Of a stretch of 64,000 nucleotides of DNA, positions 30,552-41,546 are shown in pieces. Source of the DNA: Muricea muricata (lineage: Eukaryota > Cnidaria > Anthozoa > Malacalcyonacea > Plexauridae); assembly GCA_963855995.1 (NCBI GenBank), contig OY979716.1, positions 87,390,173 through 87,454,172 of the forward strand, in the 5' to 3' direction. Each line of letters starts with the position of its first letter. Positions within the stretch are counted from its first letter, which is position 1. The notes below the pieces were generated by a model. The model was not told the DNA's origin. It did not search any database and was given only the letters and a program-made list of their open reading frames with translations. A program made the position numbers and the translations under genes.

Positions 30552-33432
30552 TTATTTCTTTTTCTGACGTTTCTTGACAGGCTCATCCGAAACAGTGTAC
30601 CACTTTGCCTTACCATAACGACCTCCAGTATTACCACTCACAGATGGTGCAATGTCTCTTTTGACAGCAATAGTTAAGTCATTGTAACCGAATTGTTCCG
30701 CAGAAGGGTTATCTGATCTCCCTCTTTGAGTTCTTTGATGGCCAAAATAATCCTCGATGACATCCTGCATGAAACGCTCTGAGAGTACATACTTGAATCC
30801 TTCAGAAAGAAGGAACTTGATAGCTTCAATATGGGAGTGGACTGATATCTTGAATCCCTGATATGTCTGATGAGACAAAAACATCTTTTCTCTTTCAACA
30901 GGAGTGAATGTTCCCTCCCTTTGGCCAATGCTTTCCTTCCAAGCATCAAAATACTTCATGAAAGTGTCCTTCATCCATACAAGTCGTTCATCATCTGGAC
31001 TTTCATATGGCTTGATCCGCTCTTTCCGTTTCTGTTCATGTTCTTTAGTTGATCTCACATTGCAACATCAAAGAAATCATTGATCATTTGGCAAAACATT
31101 GCCGTCCCAACAACACTGGGGTCATCACACTCTAACAAACACATTGAAACAGTTCTGCTCAACACCTGAATAGCTAATTTCACCTTCATCTTTGAATAGC
31201 TTGTTAGCAAAACATGGTCCAATGTCAGTTTGGGCTATCTGTGCAGTGCAAAATTTTGATCATGGTAAAACATGTTCGCGATATGTTTGAACAGGAGATA
31301 TTTACCATCATTCCACATTAATCGACTACGTGATCCCAATCCAGAATTATATAGACAGTTTCTGGCAGTCTTGACCAAATGAGCCACATCTGCAAAGAAG
31401 TAGATCATGCGAGACAGGCAAAAAAGATTGATTGTTTTGTGCACTAAACCATCAGGTAATTTACCACCCAGTTTGGCATGAAGTTCGAAGAACTTTCGGT
31501 TTGGAGATGCACCATCATTTACTGCTGCAATGACCCATAACTTTACTGTTGTTTCAAGAGCTGCAACAACTTTCCAAAATAGTGGCATTGATTGAAAAGA
31601 GGTCACATTGCCAGTAAAATAATAAGCAAGAACATGCTTAAGATTGGTACATAGTCCTCTCACTAAAAAGGCCAATGCATGCGATGCAATTGGATCAGTG
31701 TCCTCGTCTACGTTAGCAAAGGTTGTCAAGGGATCACCTAGGTCAATGTAGCCAATCAGTTCGCCAGATGTTTTATCGAAAACAAGGTTTTCTTGTAATT
31801 TCATTTCATCCATTAGAACTGCAACATATTTCTGAATGCCAACATATTGTGATGTTTTCTCTTTTAATTCTTCAATCTTCTCTTTGGTGATACCAGCTCC
31901 AGGTTTGAAATAGTTTTTGTAATCTCTGAGAACATGCTCACTTGGTAATATGAGAGCTCCACTCTCTCTCAATTCTCTGTATGCTGATGGGGATTTGCAG
32001 TGTATCGACAAAGCAAACCTAATGATCTGAGGATGATATCTGCGAGCCATTTTTTTAGTTTGCAATAAACGCATTTGCTGTTCCCAGAAGAACTTCATGT
32101 GTGGTGTTGACTCGAGGTTCTGACCATCCATGATGGTTAGGAGATCTTTCTCTAAGGGCTCACTCACCGTAACACCATGCTTCTGTATTCTAGTTTCAAG
32201 ACTTTTAATCCTCTGTTTCAGATCTTTTAACTCAAGCCCGTCAGCTGCAACAGTTGCTTGAAGTTTTTCAGCACCACATGCAGCCAATGGAGCTTTACTT
32301 TTTGCAGGGGCAGAAGACTTACGTTCTTTTCTTGTTTGTTGCTTTTGTATGCTCTTTTGCAATGTAAGGCAGGTCTTGCAAATCACTTGCTCTTCACTCA
32401 CGTCATTATCGAACAACACATTACAATCAATTGAACGTAATATCACCATAACTCTGTAATTTGTATCCATACCAATGCTTGCTGGTATAATATGGCGAAC
32501 GACATCAAAAGGGCTGAATGAATCGTGGCTGGTATCAATGGGATCCTTTGCAATGGAGGTTAAATACTCATTCTGCCGCAAACCTTTGCATATCTTGAAT
32601 TCCCCGTTGTGAATAGCAAGCAAAAGTTCAGCAACCTCAGCAGAGTTTATTCGTCGTCTTCGCCTTGAATAAATCTTGTGATAGTCCGGGAGAAGCCAAT
32701 TGTAAACATGTAACGAAAAATGTAAACATGAATCTATAATGAGCACGAATTTGGGAATTGAATATTCGCTGTCGTGAAGTTAAATCCTCATTTCATCATC
32801 TGTACATGCTGTAGTGCTCCAAGGATCAAGTAAAACGCCTTCAATTTTTAAACAAAACTCTTCAAACGTTTTTTTTTTCTCCATGGGCGGCGAAGCTGAT
32901 GTGGAAGGGCCAGCTTGTTGTCTTTCAAGAACCTGGCGTGTGCTTGACTTGGGGTTTCATGGCTTTTTAATGGCAAATTTTCAGTTGAAACAGCTCCTGT
33001 TTCTAGCGATTTTCTTTTTCTGTCTACAAAAGAGAAAAGTCAATTAGTATAACAGAATTTATCTTTATTTATAGTGCACAGAACATTGTAAGGCGCAAAA
33101 ATTTTAACCAGATTAATTATATACAATAAGACAAAAGCCGAGCAATTACAATATTTCGCGCAGACAACAGGTCAATACTTACGATCAGTTATCACTTCTG
33201 CTTTAAAATGACGCTCGCAAAGAAAAATCTTTTTTTCGTCAATTCTCTTCTTTAATTCAGGAGTCATTTCTCTTGTTCTCAATATCACACGCAGCCATTC
33301 TTTGCGCACGATCTCCTTCAAAGCTTTCGTCTCATCTCCATCGCTCACTTTAGGAAAAGGCAACTTAAACAACAAAAGATCACTCTTTTGACTGGTAGAA
33401 CAGCCAAACAGTGCACAGTTAGCACCTGGCAT
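30552..33432 (-). pseudogene. P-element transposase with N-terminal THAP domain
   Basis: First exon 33432-33184: THAP finger with CALFGC, FKLPFPK, EWLRVIL and FLCERHF, then donor GTAAGT. The next exon runs from about 33010 and includes 32746-31235: a coiled coil (LKDLKQRIKSLETRI), IIRFALSIHCKSPSAYREL, the catalytic VAVLMDEM followed by SGELIGYIDLGD, and VIAAVNDGASPN. The C-terminal part 31058-30552 has the conserved FMQDVIEDYFGHQRTQRGR and a basic nuclear-import-like end (KKRQKKK). Breaks: a T10 run at 32869-32878 shifts the frame, a TAA near 32782, a TAG at 31235 and a one-base shift near 31062. The family uses an RNase H-fold nuclease and a DNA-binding THAP domain to excise the element. Confidence 0.9.
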
Positions 33433-33651
33433 AGCGTAGCTACAAAAATTTATCCAAAATTCGCCAGAAAAGCAGTCGCTTCGAAGGTTTCCGATGTAGC
33501 AGAGCGGCGCCGCTCATATTACAAATAATACAAAGTTCATCGCTGATGCACTAAAAACGTCACGTGACCTCGATAATTGAGAACAATAACATATTTTGGG
33601 GGTGTGTCCAGCTAGCCAAACCATACTATTTTATTAACTGTGCTTCAACCA

Positions 33652-33955
33652 AATGCATGTGTATTAGTCACATCTGGTTTGCATGTCAACCACATGTGGT
33701 TCACATGTTAACCACATGTGGTTCACATGTTAACCACATGTGGGTAAAACAGTTACATGTGGCTCACATGTTAACCACATGTGGGTAACAGTTACATGTG
33801 GTTCACATGTCAACCACATGTGGTTCACACGTTAACCACATGTGGCTGTTAAAAATCACCCATTGTAAAGTCACATGTGAATCACATGTGAAATGTTGTT
33901 CCAATTTCACACATGATTCACATGTGGGTTTTTTCATGTGGTTTTTTCGTAAGGG
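33652..33955. repeat. Right ACATGT palindrome array
   Basis: CCACATGTGG and TTCACATGTT alternate with a unit of about 22 bp, so the cores stay about 11 bp apart. It ends in TTTTTTCGTAAGGG at 33955. Confidence 0.9.
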
Positions 33956-34865
33956 TGATAACGCAGCAGCAACAACAACAACAGGCAGTGCAACAAACAT
34001 TACAGGAAACGGGAGCAGAAATAGAAGTTGTAACATCAAATAGAAATGAGACAGAACCACAAGAAACCAGCCTTTCCGACATAGATTTCAGTGAAATGCT
34101 TATCAATGAAGTTCAATCCATGCCCATTCTTTGGTTAAGAAGTTGTCCTGATTATAAAAGAGCAGATAAAAAGAAAATAGTTTGGTCAAATATAGCAGCA
34201 AAGCTTAAGTGTGATAGTGAGTACTCAATGGCAAAGCCAAATTTTTAATTTCAATTATTAAATTTTTATTATATCTAATGCAATTTTTTTTAATCTTTCC
34301 AATTTCTAAATTATACCTGATTATAAATATACCTGATGAGCTGAATAAAATCAGAGTTTTTAAATTACTTTCTTTAATCAGTAAAGTATATAAGGCTCTA
34401 ATTTATATTTTAGCAACCTTTGCCAAAAACAAGTGGAAGAATCTATGTGACAGTTACAAGAAATGCTTGGACCAAGAGTGTGATAACACCAGAACTGGTT
34501 CTGGTGCTACTAAACCACCTCTATGCAGATATTATAATCAACTATCTTTTCTTTGTGACACTGTAAGAAACCGCAAAACACAAAGCAATGTTACACTTCT
34601 GTTTGTCAACAGAAACAACATTGCATCCACTCCAACATCGTCAACATCATCAGATGCTGATCTGAGTCTCAGTGATAGCACAAGCATTCAAGACCCCAAA
34701 GATTCAGATGAAAGCCCTAAAGATTCTGAGCCATTGGCAACAATAGTTCCTAACAAGAAAAAGAAGTCACAAGAAATTGATCCAATTGATAAGTATTTAA
34801 TAAGTGCAATTAATGACAAAAAATGTGAAAAGGCTAAAGAGGATTCCAATGATCTATTTTGCTAG
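33956..34865 (+). pseudogene. Harbinger MADF-protein gene, rest of exon 1 and exon 2
   Basis: Resumes with a Gln tract (from 33964), then IEVVTSNRNETEPQETSLSD and the MADF start MLINEVQSMPILWLRSCPDY. Exon 1 ends at 34216 before GTGAGT. Exon 2 (34414-34865) completes the domain: FAKNKWKNLCDSYKKCLDQE, TGSGATKPPLCRYYNQLSFL. A Ser/Asp-rich region and a basic stretch (NKKKKSQEIDP) follow. MADF domains bind DNA; in Harbinger elements such a protein partners the transposase. This part is intact; the break is the insert at 16193. The gene converges on the transposase at 35194-36492. Confidence 0.85.
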
Positions 34866-35193
34866 AGTATAACTGATATTTTAAGAAAATTTCCACCAAA
34901 AAAAACCTTTCGATGAAGATTAGGATCGAACAACTTCTTTTGGAAGAGATGGAGGATGATTAAGATACTTTGCACATTTTGTAAGATTTTAATCCTTAAA
35001 AAACCTCATTGCCCAGGTGTTTGAAAATGTTCTTGTTCAATTAGTTTTTAAATGTGTTATTGTTAATAGCACTGATAAACTAGTATAAAAGAAAATGGTC
35101 AAGTTTTATTACTGATTTACTGTAATCATTTATTTTCATGTCAGCATACAGTAAAAAAAAACACAACAAAATACAGATACAAATATAGGTATC

Positions 35194-36492
35194 CTACCTT
35201 TTGTTTACATCTACAGCATAAGCATGCCACTGCCAAGGGACTTCCCCTTCTTTTGAGCTGAAATATTTACAAAATGCATCTCTCACTGCTTCAGCTTCTT
35301 CTGAATAATTATTTGAACCAACCCTTTTGATTTCACCAAGGCCAGTACCATCTAACACCATATTTCTCCATTCACCTTCCTTTGGAGTTCCATTTATTTC
35401 ATAATCCACAAAACCTTGTGGGCAATATCTGCTTTCAAAACTTTTATTTGCCATCAGGTAGTTATGCATTGCCACACAAGCTTTGGTTATTGATACCACT
35501 GATTCAACTTTGGCATGTATTGGTCACCTAAAGACTCTGAACCTTGCAGCTAGTATTCCAAAGCAATTTTCAATAATTCTTCTTGCCCTTGATATGCAAT
35601 AGTTAGCTACAAGTTTTCGAATTTCTAAATTTGTAGCAGCATAGGCTTTGAGCAAGTTTGAAAGTAATGGAAAAGCATCATCTGCGAGGAAGACATAAGG
35701 GTACAAAGTTTCTGTGCTGTCTAGCTTTCTTGGTCTTGGTACGGGAAGAAGATTTTTTAGAATAGAATGACTTAGATTGCTATTTGAAAACACCCCACCA
35801 TCGCTCTGTCGGCCATCTTCACCGATATCGACCATTGTAAAACGATAGTTTTCATTGCAAACTGCTAAAAGTACAATAGAGAAAGTTTTTTTATAATTAA
35901 AAAAAAAAGAGAACCACTCTTGGCGGGTGCTTGCATGATGACATGTTTCCCATCAATACAACCTAAACAATTAGGGAAATTCCACCGTTTTTCAAATCCA
36001 TTTGAAATTTGCTGCCATTCTTGGCTATTCATTGGCACACGCAAAAAGTCCTTTTCCATCATAACCTCCCAAATTGCATTGGTTGTCTCGACAACAATTT
36101 TGGAAATAGTTGTTTCTTCGATCCTGTAACTCATTGAAATTGTAGAAAAAGTATCACCAGTTGCCAAATATCGCATAGTAACACATAGTCTCTCCGCAGG
36201 TCCTATGACATCGGCTCGAGTTTCACGTTTATAAATCTTTGGTGCTACCCACTTCAGAACTTCTTCCATCTGGCAAGGATCCATTCTGAACTGCTTAAAA
36301 AATTTCATGATCGTGCAGTTTTAACTCTCTTACTAAATTGTTAAATTTTCCATGAGTCCTTCGATGTTGAAATAGCTTTCGCACCCAAAATCTTTTCCTG
36401 TATTTATTGGTTATACGTTGTTTCCTTCTACGATAAAGAATAAGCAGGCCTAGGTATATCAATGTTTCTTCATCAAGCGCCATATTTGTTTT
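35194..36492 (-). pseudogene. PIF/Harbinger transposase
   Basis: Starts MALDEETLIYLGLLILYRRR (ATG at 36492-36490), then FWVRKLFQHRRTHGKFNNLV. After a frame change in an A6 run (36297-36302): FKQFRMDPCQMEEVLKWV, PAERLCVTMRYLATGDTFST, and WNFPNCLGCIDGKHVIMQAP with the first catalytic Asp. A second change in an A10 run (35899-35908) leads to VDIGEDGRQSDGGVF (second Asp) and RARRIIENCFGILAARFRV (Glu). A TGA at 35526-35524 is followed in frame by ITKACVAMHNYL and the C-terminus. Apart from two homopolymer shifts and one stop it is full length. It cuts at the 15862 and 36610 ends in a working copy. Confidence 0.9.
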
Positions 36493-36566
36493 TATCTTGT
36501 TCAAAAATTGCACGTTTAATTTCACCGTGGAAATTATTTAGCGAAAAAATTTTTCACACAAATGTA

Positions 36567-36610
36567 TTTCCTGCAAATTTTTTTGCATTTCGCTTGCCGT
36601 GGAATTACGC
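36567..36610 (-). repeat. Right terminal inverted repeat of the Harbinger element
   Basis: Reverse complement reads GCGTAATTCCACGGCAAGCG then AAATGC, A7, TTTGC; it pairs with 15862-15906. Confidence 0.75.
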
Positions 36611-36656
36611 AATACCTATCAAATGATTAACTAAATGTTTGCCATCCAATTTCTTA

Positions 36657-36910
36657 GGGACTGGTCATAAAGTATTGGGGGGGGGGGGTTGTAGAAATTG
36701 AGGGGTGGGTCATGAATTTTTCAAGTCACAAATAGGGGTAGGTCATGAAAATTTTAAGGATATACTGGGGGGATATTTAAGGATTTCTAGTGCCAAATAG
36801 GGGGTGGGTCATGTATATTTTGTAGGAAAATCTGGGGTGGGCCACACAAAGTTAGTATTTTAATAATTAAATTTTTATAGCCCCCTCCCCTATACTTTAT
36901 GACCAGTCCC
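36657..36910. mobile_element. Harbinger-type MITE with TTA duplication
   Basis: Ends GGGACTGGTCATAAAGTATT and AATACTTTATGACCAGTCCC-like (right end ATACTTTATGACCAGTCCC), flanked by TTA at 36654-36656 and 36911-36913. A long G run follows the left end. GGGGTGGGTCATG-like motifs repeat inside about four times. 254 bp, non-coding. Confidence 0.9.
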
Positions 36911-36913
36911 TTA

Positions 36914-39140
36914 CCTGCTTATAAGAGGATATGGAATAGTATTTTGAATTACAAATTAATATATTTGGCACAATAGCTTAACCTATACAAAGTTATCGGC
37001 ATGTTTAAAACGTTTCGATTCTCTCTCTTCCGTCAGTTTCGGCACATTGGAAACGCGATTGGACAAGGCCTGATTTGTATAGGTTATCCTGGAATGCTAA
37101 CAGGCTGTCCCATACCTGTATGCTGAAATGCACAAGCTCAGTGCTCTCTTGCTAACTTGTTTATCCCCGAGCCAACGGCGCGAAGAACCGTTCGGGGCGT
37201 AAGCCCGGGGCAAGGGTTACTAATTTTGCTCTAGCGGTGTTCAAAGTCGTTGCTCGTGGTAGTTAGGTAGTAAGATTGATATGTCATGACGCCATCCTCA
37301 CTGATCTCAACAATATGGCAGACTATCATGAATGGCTAACACTGATTGGCCAGATTTAAAATTTATTATTGATTGATTAATCACGAATTCAACTGACAGC
37401 AAATATCTAAATTTGCTTTTTGCACTACAATATTTTGTATTTTTGCAAAAAGATTTGGCAACTTTCACAACCAACGAAGGGTGGTTATTTCTGATCTCAG
37501 GAATATGGCGGACTGTCAGGAGTAGCAAGGCATCCAAAAAGGCGAGAACTAAGACGAAAACGACTGCCAGAAGACTCTTGAAGAGAGATTAATCCCGGGA
37601 AATTACTGAGAAGCGCCAAGAATTGACTATGGCGTGAAACACAAAGCAAGTTTGTTGATAATGCGTATTTATACTTGTGTTTTAATGCTTTATAAAGGCC
37701 GGCGTAGCCGTACTCATCCAGTCTATGAAATGTTTAAATTCTAGAGTAAGTTTATGTTTTGTAAATGCAAGACTGTCTTCTTATTACTAATTTTTTAGGT
37801 CGTATTTTATAGCAAATTTAAGCTTACATTGGGCGTAATAAGATACCGATGACAAATGTTGTGCTATTTAAAAAAATTGTCAATAAAACAAGGATTAAAA
37901 ACTGACATTTTGTCATTTTGAAAAAAATGTACAGAAAGAATAACAATTACCGTGTTGCTAAGACAACAACCTATATTAGTACTTCATGTAATTCCGAAAA
38001 TATAGTTGCATGCTCTTAGTGGCGAGGGGTTGCTGCATGCATGTATTTCTAGTAGCTTATATAATTTGTATTTCACAGCGCAAGTATACACTGCTGTATT
38101 TGCCGCTGTAAACAGCAGCAACAAATGAATGTGATTTGTTGCTGTATTGATTGCATTACTACCTAAAAACACCGCACTACATGTGGCACAGCTTAATAAT
38201 CATATTTAATGTAGACAACAAATGAAGGAATCTTGCTAGTATTATAATGATCTTAAATCTCATAGCTAATAAAAGACGCCTATCATACGAATGAGTACGA
38301 CTCTGTCGTTGAGTTAATGAGCCTATTCGTTCGTTCTCGTGCTTCGGTGCACGTTAACTAAGACGTTTTCCGGATGTATGCCTTTAATAAGTATAACATG
38401 ATGACAGGTATCAAATATTAACTTTTAAGCTCACAAAAAGAAATACTACAGGTGTCTAAAAGTAAAGAATTCTGTTTAAAAAGACCGCCGTTCGACGTCG
38501 ATATTTTCGAATCTGGGTCGAAACGAAACAAATTGCACAAGCAATTTAAAGAAAAGGTGTTGCTGAACCCGATATTTTTAGTTTTTCGGCAATGCTGAAA
38601 GGGAAGAGATAACAGGTCCCATGAATGAAGGCGAGATACTCTTAAAGACAATAATGTATTTTAATTATTGATATTCAATTTCACATCACAGTTGATAATT
38701 TCTTACCATGATTTAATAGGTTCTTCCACTGAATGTGATCAGGGCAATGTTGAAAGGGAAAAGACACCAGATTCTGTTGCGGAAGGTGACCACAACACTT
38801 TTTATTGAAACATCTATATGTTATTTACACTAGAAAACAATAATTAAATAAATTCATTCCACTATAATAGGGGCAAAACAAAAAATTAAAACTAACAAAC
38901 GAACAATCGCCCGACAAAAGAAACAATTGCAGCGCCTTCGATGAGCCCTGAACAGCAAAAAAATCACCAAACGTGGATTAGGAGATTGCAATTCAAGATC
39001 TAAACATGTTTTTACCCGAGAACCTTTTGATCAGTATCACAATGCAGATAGAACTTTTTGCAAAAAGAAACAAAGGATAGTGATATTCAGCAGAAATGAA
39101 GGCATTTGCTCTTTCCCTTCACCACATCAGTGGAAAAGGC
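36914..39140. other. Non-coding region
   Basis: No supported gene. A GC-rich hairpin lies at 37165-37197 (CCCCGA/TCGGGG plus ACGG/CCGT) followed by GCCCGGGG. Two similar segments near 38580 and 38745 (GCAATGNTGAAAGGGAA) hint at a short direct repeat. Confidence 0.5.
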
Positions 39141-39149
39141 ATATCCACT

Positions 39150-40540
39150 TCTGGCCAAATTCTTTAGGTTGCCTTCCAGACGCAGTCTTGAATGATGGGT
39201 CACTGGCCCACCATTGTCAACTGAAATGACCACAATGGCCAAAGAGTACCTTGAAAATAAAGTGAAAGACATGGAGGAGTCATGCAGATTATGCACACTT
39301 AGAATAGATAAAACCTCTTTGAAAGCAAATCTCCAGTATGACCCTGTCAAAGACAAAGTGGTTGGCTTTGAAGATTTTGGCAATGGTGACAGAACGGTTG
39401 ACATTGCTATGTAAGCTTTGGTATTGATGGCAAAGGGTAAAAGTATAACAGCCACTTGGCTATCTGCTGGTAAACGAATCTTGCCCCTGTAAAAAGCCCC
39501 AGACAAAGCTGTACGAAATGCTTGCCATCTTAACTGACGTTGAACTTCACATGGTAACCATAATATTCGATTTGGGACCAAACTTTCAGAAGCTCCTTAC
39601 ACAGCTGAAAGTCACACTACAAGAACCACGGTTCATCTACAATTTTAATTAAATATAATTTTCACTGGAAAAATTGCTTCCTGGGATGGCATCAAACTGG
39701 TTTATAACCGTTTCCAATAGCACTTCACTGCTGCCCAAAATTGACAAAAAACATATCAAACCAAACGGTTTTGAGAAGATGAGAGTCAAGTACGCAAGTC
39801 AAGTGTTGAGTCAGACTGTCGCATCCACATTGCTGGCATATGTTTAAATGCATCTCTCTACATGCACCGGTACTGCTGAACTAATTTCAAAGTTTGATAA
39901 CCTGTTTGATTGCCTGAACAGTTCCTCCCTGAACAGTGCAAAGACCCACAAAAAAACAATCAGAAATGGATCTACTCACATCAAATACATCACAGAAACG
40001 ATGAATTAATTACATCCATCAAAGTTGTTGACAAGCAGACAAACACAGACGTTGTTAGCCAGCTGCGATGCCTAAAAGGTTTCCAGATGACCTTAAATGG
40101 CATTCTCATTCTGTGAAATCACCTTCACAGTGATTAGCAATACCAGATGACAAGATGCCTTAATCAAGACCCTCTGGAAAACTTTTTTTGAGTTAATACT
40201 GGAGCAAAGTGGCAACTAAGGCAATACCACCCCTTAGAAATTCTGCAGAGGCAATTTCTTAGCACCGTTACCGAGTGGAAATTGCGCTAAAGATTTGGAC
40301 AACATTCTTGTTGGTTCAACTGTCACTACTCAGATTGGTCATGCCATTAACAACGACTTGCCAACCAGTGCCTCCAAAAAAGCTAACCACTAGCAGCCAG
40401 CTTTTCTGCCTGTTGAAAGCCTTCGAAACAACAAGCAGTTCTGGCAGTCTAACGGTGCCCCAAAATAACTGTGTCTTTGTTAGTTATGTATCAACAATTG
40501 ACACCAAATTTGTTGATTTATGATTTGGTAGAATTGACTC
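39150..40540 (+). pseudogene. Second, diverged P-like transposase relic
   Basis: Coding patches in several frames on the plus strand. The clearest is 39214-39414: DKTSLKANLQYDPVKDKVVG then FEDFGNGDRTVDIA, the catalytic-Asp block of P-type transposases (here Asp-Lys where DEM is usual). Further on: [75 protein letters not shown] and a degraded QDALIKTLWKTFF matching the NQDPLENFF motif. Order and content fit one transposase decayed by many indels. It is not a copy of the gene at 30552-33432: the shared motifs differ strongly. No ends were found. Confidence 0.7.
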
Positions 40541-41546
40541 GGCTGGTACCATATTTGATCCAAGTGCTGTTTTAATAAATATGTAAAAAAGTGTTGTGTT
40601 AATGAATATGTGAAAATGGGTTAGCTTTAAAAAATAAATGAAATGTTTTAGAAGTCATTTTTTTATCAATCCTTTTCATCCCTGTGGCTATAATTAAGTA
40701 ATTTGCTGCATACCTGTGACAGCAAATCATAATTGCAGCAAATCATTAATCGTTTATTTCTATCAGCTCACAGCAATGATTACCTTAAAATAAAGTTCAT
40801 CTACAACTTAAGAGGACATTTTTTACAGACTCGCGTATTTTTTGTAAAAAACGCTCAAAACTTGGTAACCAGGCATTTGCCAAATTTGGACAGGTAGGGC
40901 AATGATTCCAGGGAATGAATACCCTGTTGGTTACCACAAAAAAACTTTTCAGGTGCGAATACAAGGCAGGAAAATATAAACGAGTGAAAAAAGTATTACA
41001 GAAGTGAAAATATCGTATTCAAAAGGTCAGTGTACTGTTTTTAATACATTGCTGCCAATCCTATGTAATTGTTTTGTAGTTATACGCTTAGGCCCTTGCC
41101 CTTGGCTACATGTTTTGCAAAGTTGCAAACCAACATTTAAAAACCTTTTGTTTCAAAAATTTGGATAAAAATACATGTATATGCTTTTAAAAATTTTACA
41201 TATAGAAAGGCACAAAAAGAAAAAGTACATTCGGAATTAAAAATATGCTTCAAAAGTCATGTAAAATCCGAAAAAATATAGTTGCGTTCATAAAATAAAA
41301 CAAAGACTGTCTTGTCGATAATAGTACGCCAAAGGCAAAGAAAAGCTAGTATATAAACATACACTAATTGCATGGGGAAAATGACAGATAAAACATAGCT
41401 ATATGCATTTTTAAGTAAAAATGAGATTGAAGTTCCCCCAATTTTATCATATATACTACATAAGCGTTTTCTGGACGAAACTCGTAAGTGTTGTTGATTT
41501 TACTGACTAAAAATCGCCGAAATTTACAATTGTACACAAAGGCACA
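40541..41546. other. Non-coding stretch
   Basis: AT-rich; nothing supported. Confidence 0.5.

Larger units (their letters stand above)
28010..33641. mobile_element. Complete P-type transposon with an accessory gene
   Basis: Perfect 31-bp inverted ends (ACAGTTAATAAAATAGTATG... on the left) at 28010-28040 and 33611-33641, with GCTTCAACC on both flanks (28001-28009, 33642-33650). If CACAG is the true end, the duplication is 7 bp instead of 9. Inside, a zinc-finger gene runs plus (28250-29494) and a THAP-P transposase gene runs minus (33432-30552), convergent. A foldback MITE sits between their 3' ends. The element is inserted beside the right ACATGT array. Perfect end repeats suggest recent activity despite the broken transposase. 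Confidence 0.93.
16193..33955. mobile_element. Large insert bounded by inverted CCCTTA ends and ACATGT arrays
   Basis: Left end CCCTTATGAAAAAAACACAT; right end (reverse complement) CCCTTACGAAAAAACCACAT. Each end continues into about 300-380 bp of dense CACATGTG-like palindromes (16193-16575 and 33652-33955). This architecture looks like terminal inverted repeats plus subterminal transposase-binding arrays. The interior holds a Ginger-type transposase gene (17362-22687), several MITEs and a complete P element. Without the P element the insert is about 12.1 kb. No clean duplication is seen at the junctions: only TG is shared, plus similar CAG-rich sequence. The superfamily and the true gene content are therefore open. 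Confidence 0.6.
15862..36610. mobile_element. PIF/Harbinger transposon split by a 17.8-kb insertion
   Basis: Left terminal repeat 15862-15906 and right terminal repeat 36567-36610 are inverted copies (left starts GGCATAATTCCACGACAAGC). Between them are the two standard Harbinger genes: a MADF-domain protein on plus (16100-16192 continuing at 33956-34865) and a DDE transposase on minus (36492-35194), convergent. Removing the insert leaves about 3 kb, normal for the superfamily. I could not match a 3-bp duplication at the outer ends with confidence, so the limits may be off by a few bases. The alternative is that the halves come from two different copies. Confidence 0.7.

Noticed and set aside
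33652-33955. Regularly spaced repeats resembling a CRISPR array
   Set aside because: The repeats are short palindromic ACATGT variants without unique spacers, in animal-type DNA with introns and transposons.
37165-37260. tRNA gene or SINE head
   Set aside because: The stem does not fold into a cloverleaf and no A/B box pair is convincing.
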